Of a DNA stretch of 15,322 nucleotides, positions 15,200-15,322 are shown in pieces. The notes beneath the pieces were generated by a model. That model was given only the letters and a program-made list of their open reading frames with translations. It did not search any database and was not told the origin of the DNA. The position numbers and the translations under genes were made by a program. The stretch lies in contig JAMCTA010000047.1 of the NCBI GenBank assembly GCA_023381895.1, positions 1 to 15,322 of the forward strand, read 5' to 3'. This DNA comes from Chloroflexota bacterium. Its GTDB lineage: Bacteria > Chloroflexota > UBA4733. Position 1 is the stretch's first letter, and each line of letters opens with the position of its first letter.

Positions 15200-15322
15200 C
15201 TACCTATCCGGTGTAGCTCCCGGGGATGAGACCTTGGAGAGGAGGGCCATGGCCTCTTCGGCGCTGAGCCGGCCCTCGCTGAGGCTGCGCAGGATCTCGC
15301 GCCGGTTTTCACGCTCCTGCTC
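15200..15322 (-). CDS. C-terminal end of a third SHOCT-tailed protein (cut by window edge)
   Basis: The reverse strand from the right edge reads 40 residues to a TAG at 15200-15202. They include E-N-R-R-E-I-L-R-S-L-S-E-G-R-L-S-A-E-E-A and then M-A-L-L-S-K-V. This is the same helix-turn-helix hairpin pattern (ILxxLxEGxIS-EEAxxLL) as at the C-termini of the two following genes. The stop is followed by a 31-base gap to the next start, so the three genes probably form one transcript. What precedes the tail (another DUF4097 protein, a DUF2089-like small regulator or something else) lies outside the window. Confidence 0.8.
   Translation of the reverse strand, partial: EQERENRREILRSLSEGRLSAEEAMALLSKVSSPGATPDR

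Overview
The window looks like a chromosomal piece from a GC-rich (about 60% by eye) bacterium that uses many GTG starts. The gene content (M32 carboxypeptidase, CtpA-like protease with an N-terminal anchor, Alg5-like glycosyltransferase, PHP/Gfo/TIM-barrel sugar genes, DUF4097 proteins with SHOCT-like tails) suggests a Chloroflexota-type organism, possibly near Thermomicrobia. That placement is an impression from gene families, not a computed result. I see no rRNA, tRNA, CRISPR array, phage gene or insertion sequence.

Layout: (1) 1-173, minus: the N-terminus of a sugar nucleotidyltransferase. Its outermost 32 bases are an inverted near-copy of 2554-2585, so the left edge may be a chimeric join. 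(2) 353-1867, plus: M32 carboxypeptidase, convergent with (3) 1896-3185, minus: a membrane-anchored PDZ/S41 protease in which Thr stands where the catalytic Lys is expected. (4) 3247-6447, plus: a tight three-gene surface-glycan module (GT2 transferase, Alg5/Dpm1-like transferase, multipass GT39/DUF2142-like membrane protein). (5) 6534-7313, minus: a TSUP (TauE/SafE) permease, preceded by a decayed N-terminal copy of a TSUP gene at about 7385-7510. (6) 7511-8596, minus: a zinc-dependent polyol/alcohol dehydrogenase. It is divergent from (7) 8759-11891, plus: a TIM-barrel sugar isomerase/epimerase, a PHP metallohydrolase and a Gfo/Idh/MocA oxidoreductase. Together (6) and (7) look like a carbohydrate-processing locus of unknown substrate. 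(8) A 13-bp perfect hairpin closes the convergent boundary at 11947-11976. (9) 11988-15322, minus: three consecutive genes, each ending in the same short helical-hairpin (SHOCT-like) tail. Two of them carry beta-helix/DUF4097 repeats in a strict 9-residue register.

The most interesting biology is the operon at the right end. It encodes two signal-less, apparently cytoplasmic beta-helix proteins, one of which also carries an Ala/Glu/Arg-rich coiled coil and a proline-rich linker. They share a C-terminal tail with each other and with a third gene that leaves the window. Shared tails suggest co-assembly, but this is inference. The TSUP relic, the Lys-to-Thr protease and the inverted 32-mer at the edge are the other points that merit checking.
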